Shown here piece after piece: positions 5,670 to 6,826 of a stretch of 6,826 nucleotides of DNA. The DNA is from Planctomycetota bacterium (lineage in GTDB: Bacteria > Planctomycetota > Planctomycetia > Pirellulales > Thermoguttaceae), in contig JAEWUR010000774.1 of the NCBI GenBank assembly GCA_023397045.1, positions 1-6,826 on the forward strand, read 5' to 3'. Numbering within the stretch: the first letter of the stretch is position 1; each line of letters starts with the position of its first letter. Position numbers and translations under genes: made by a program. A model generated the notes under the pieces. That model was not told the origin of the DNA, did no database searches, and saw nothing but the letters and a program-made list of their open reading frames with translations.

Positions 5670-6462
5670 CGCCTTCCTCCGCAACCTCCAAAGGTTGGAG
5701 GTCCCATTTTTCCATTGCCGAAAGCGCCGCCTGACTCGTCAAATTATAATCCAACGGCGTCAAACTCACCTTCCCCTTCTCCAACACGGTCAGATCGGTC
5801 TCGTGACCGGGCGTGACGGGAGCCGGCCCACCGGTCAGCCAGAAATACTCGCGCCCCCACGGATCGAGCCGTTTTTGGAAACTGTCCCCGTATCGCGTGA
5901 CGTTCATCGGCACCACGCAAACTTCCGGCGAACCGTTCAACGCCGCCGTCGGAATATTCATATTATACAACTGCGGCCCCGGACGTTTCTGGTCGAGAAT
6001 CCGCTTGATGATCGTTCGTGCCAATCGGGCCGCCAGATCAAATCGGGCGTGCTCGTCGAACTCGAGCGAAACCGCTACGCTCGTAATCCCAAAAAACGCC
6101 CCCTCGATCGCCGCCGCCACCGTGCCCGAGTACAACACGTTGATCCCCGCGTTCAATCCGCTGTTGATCCCGCTCACAACCAGATCGGGCGGGCGCGGAC
6201 AAAACTGGTGGATCCCAATCTTCACGCAATCGGCAGGGCTGCCTTGAACCGCCCAACCCCAACGGCGATCGCTCGTCCGCTCTCCGTTCGGAAAAACCTC
6301 TTTCACAATCAACGGCGTCAAATACGTGATCGAATGCCCAACCCCGCTCTGCTCGGTCGCCGGCGCGACGACCACCACGTCGCCCAGCGCCCGCAATTCC
6401 CGCTCGATCGCCTTCAACCCCGGTGCATAAATACCGTCATCATTGGTCAGTAATATCAGCAT
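5662..6462 (-). CDS. surE: 5'/3'-nucleotidase SurE
   Basis: This 266-residue, metal-dependent phosphatase of the SurE family removes phosphate from nucleoside monophosphates (and short polyphosphates in some members) in the cytoplasm. All hallmark motifs are present: LLTNDDGIYAPGL (4-16), with D8 and D9 as metal ligands; APATEQSGVGHSIT (33-46), with S39; and VSGINSGLNAGINVLYSGTV (96-115), with N100 as metal ligand, followed by AAAIEG. The WAVQGSPADCVKIG segment (70-83) is also typical. The length is normal for the family. The start is set by the family, which begins directly before ILLTNDDG; GGAGG stands about 15 bases upstream, further than usual. In enterobacteria surE lies beside pcm, nlpD and rpoS. 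Here it is followed by a lipoprotein gene, but that protein shows no LysM or M23 features of NlpD. Confidence 0.96.
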   Translation of the reverse strand: MLILLTNDDGIYAPGLKAIERELRALGDVVVVAPATEQSGVGHSITYLTPLIVKEVFPNGERTSDRRWGWAVQGSPADCVKIGIHQFCPRPPDLVVSGINSGLNAGINVLYSGTVAAAIEGAFFGITSVAVSLEFDEHARFDLAARLARTIIKRILDQKRPGPQLYNMNIPTAALNGSPEVCVVPMNVTRYGDSFQKRLDPWGREYFWLTGGPAPVTPGHETDLTVLEKGKVSLTPLDYNLTSQAALSAMEKWDLQPLEVAEEGER

Positions 6463-6547
6463 AATCGCTCACGAACTCCTCCCTTCCCTGCATGATACCG
6501 ACCCCCGCAATCCGTTGCCAGTGACCTCCCCCACCGGCTTCTTCGTG

Positions 6548-6612
6548 TCTCCCCTCGCCCGGGCACCGACCCAAAGGGTTGGTCGTCGGGAGAGGGGCCG
6601 GGGGTGAGGGCG
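6548..6612. repeat. GC-rich palindrome with nested hairpin
   Basis: CCCCTCGCCCG (6551-6561) pairs with CGGGAGAGGGG (6587-6597) at 10 of 11 positions. Inside it, ACCGACCC (6565-6572) pairs with GGGTTGGT (6576-6583) around an AAA loop, with one G-T wobble. The end CCGGGGGTGAGGGC parallels CTAGGGTGAGGGC at 4877-4889. It lies about 90 bases upstream of surE, so a surE promoter would have to sit between them or beyond; none is obvious. Confidence 0.75.
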
Positions 6613-6665
6613 GTTTGTATTCCCAAAACGGCGGTCCCCATTCTCGGCAAAGCCCGACGCAACAT

Positions 6666-6683
6666 AGCCGCTTGCGGCTTCGC
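6666..6683. repeat. REP-like hairpin, inverted partner of 5041-5053
   Basis: AGCCGC (6666-6671) and GCGGCT (6674-6679) form a perfect hairpin with a TT loop. CTTGCGGCTTCGC (6671-6683) is the exact reverse complement of 5041-5053. The remainder of the spacer 6463-6732 shows no gene. Confidence 0.6.
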
Positions 6684-6732
6684 ACCCATCACCCGCAACC
6701 GGCAGTGTGAGCGTCAAATCTGTGGGTAGAAA

Positions 6733-6826
6733 TTAGCCGGGATTCCAGAAGGATTCCCAGCAGGCAGGTTCGCTGAGGTAGAGGCCGCGAAGATGGCAGA
6801 CGGCGTCGGCCCCCGCCTTGCCCCAA
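6733..6826 (-). CDS. C-terminal end of a probable transposase, 5' part outside window
   Basis: The last 30 codons read WGKAGADAVCHLRGLYLSEP, then ACWESFWNPG and a TAA stop. The pattern W-x3-GA(D/E)AV-x2-LR followed by a short spacer and a tryptophan-rich end recalls the C-termini of ISKra4-like transposases, where such a W/GA-E/D-A segment closes the protein. The fragment is too short for a firm family call. The neighbouring repeats and lack of other genes fit an insertion-sequence border, but I could not identify terminal inverted repeats in the visible part. It could also be an unrelated hypothetical protein. Confidence 0.45.
   Translation of the reverse strand, partial: WGKAGADAVCHLRGLYLSEPACWESFWNPG

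Noticed and set aside
5533..6453. Long plus-strand open frame opposite surE
   Set aside because: It is antisense to the well-conserved surE, has an Arg/Pro-rich composition typical of shadow frames, and matches nothing I know.

Overview
The window looks like chromosomal DNA of a planctomycete, probably of the Pirellulales type. The basis is roughly 60 % GC coding sequence with C/G-rich third positions, few Shine-Dalgarno sites, and protein families that I recall as largely planctomycete (DUF1570, a DUF6690-like protein, and a diadenylate cyclase with a GARHW motif). The assignment comes from recognition by eye; no database search was run.

Layout: (1) 1-724, minus strand: a membrane-anchored DUF1570 protein whose 3' part lies outside the window. 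(2) 725-912: divergent spacer with a good sigma70-like promoter for the plus-strand gene. (3) 913-1605, plus: a HEAT-repeat lipoprotein. (4) 1807-2772, plus: a soluble diadenylate cyclase (DAC domain) with its own candidate promoter and ribosome binding site; the longer open frame upstream is probably untranslated leader. (5) 2785-3453, minus, convergent and only 12 bases away: a small membrane-anchored DUF6690-like protein. (6) 3454-3765: divergent spacer holding a REP-like palindrome. (7) 3766-4755, plus: a short MgtE-type Mg2+ channel/transporter with two CBS domains and no MgtE_N domain. (8) 4756-5117: 362 bases without a gene, packed with several different repeat families, including a 32-bp tandem array. 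(9) 5118-6462, minus: a two-gene unit, surE followed 4 bases later by a proline-rich lipoprotein whose ribosome binding site contains the surE stop codon. (10) 6463-6732: spacer with a second copy of the GC-rich palindrome family and another REP-like hairpin. (11) 6733 to the right edge, minus: the last 30 codons of a protein that resembles a transposase C-terminus.

How the parts might work together: most genes look like independent housekeeping or envelope genes. The one connection that could be mechanistic is between the c-di-AMP synthase and the CBS-domain Mg2+ transporter about 1 kb downstream, because c-di-AMP controls ion transporters in other bacteria and can act through CBS domains. 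That link is a hypothesis. I see no clearly new multi-gene system. The most unusual material is the atypical catalytic motif of the cyclase, the reduced MgtE, and the dense, partly related repeats around the surE unit.
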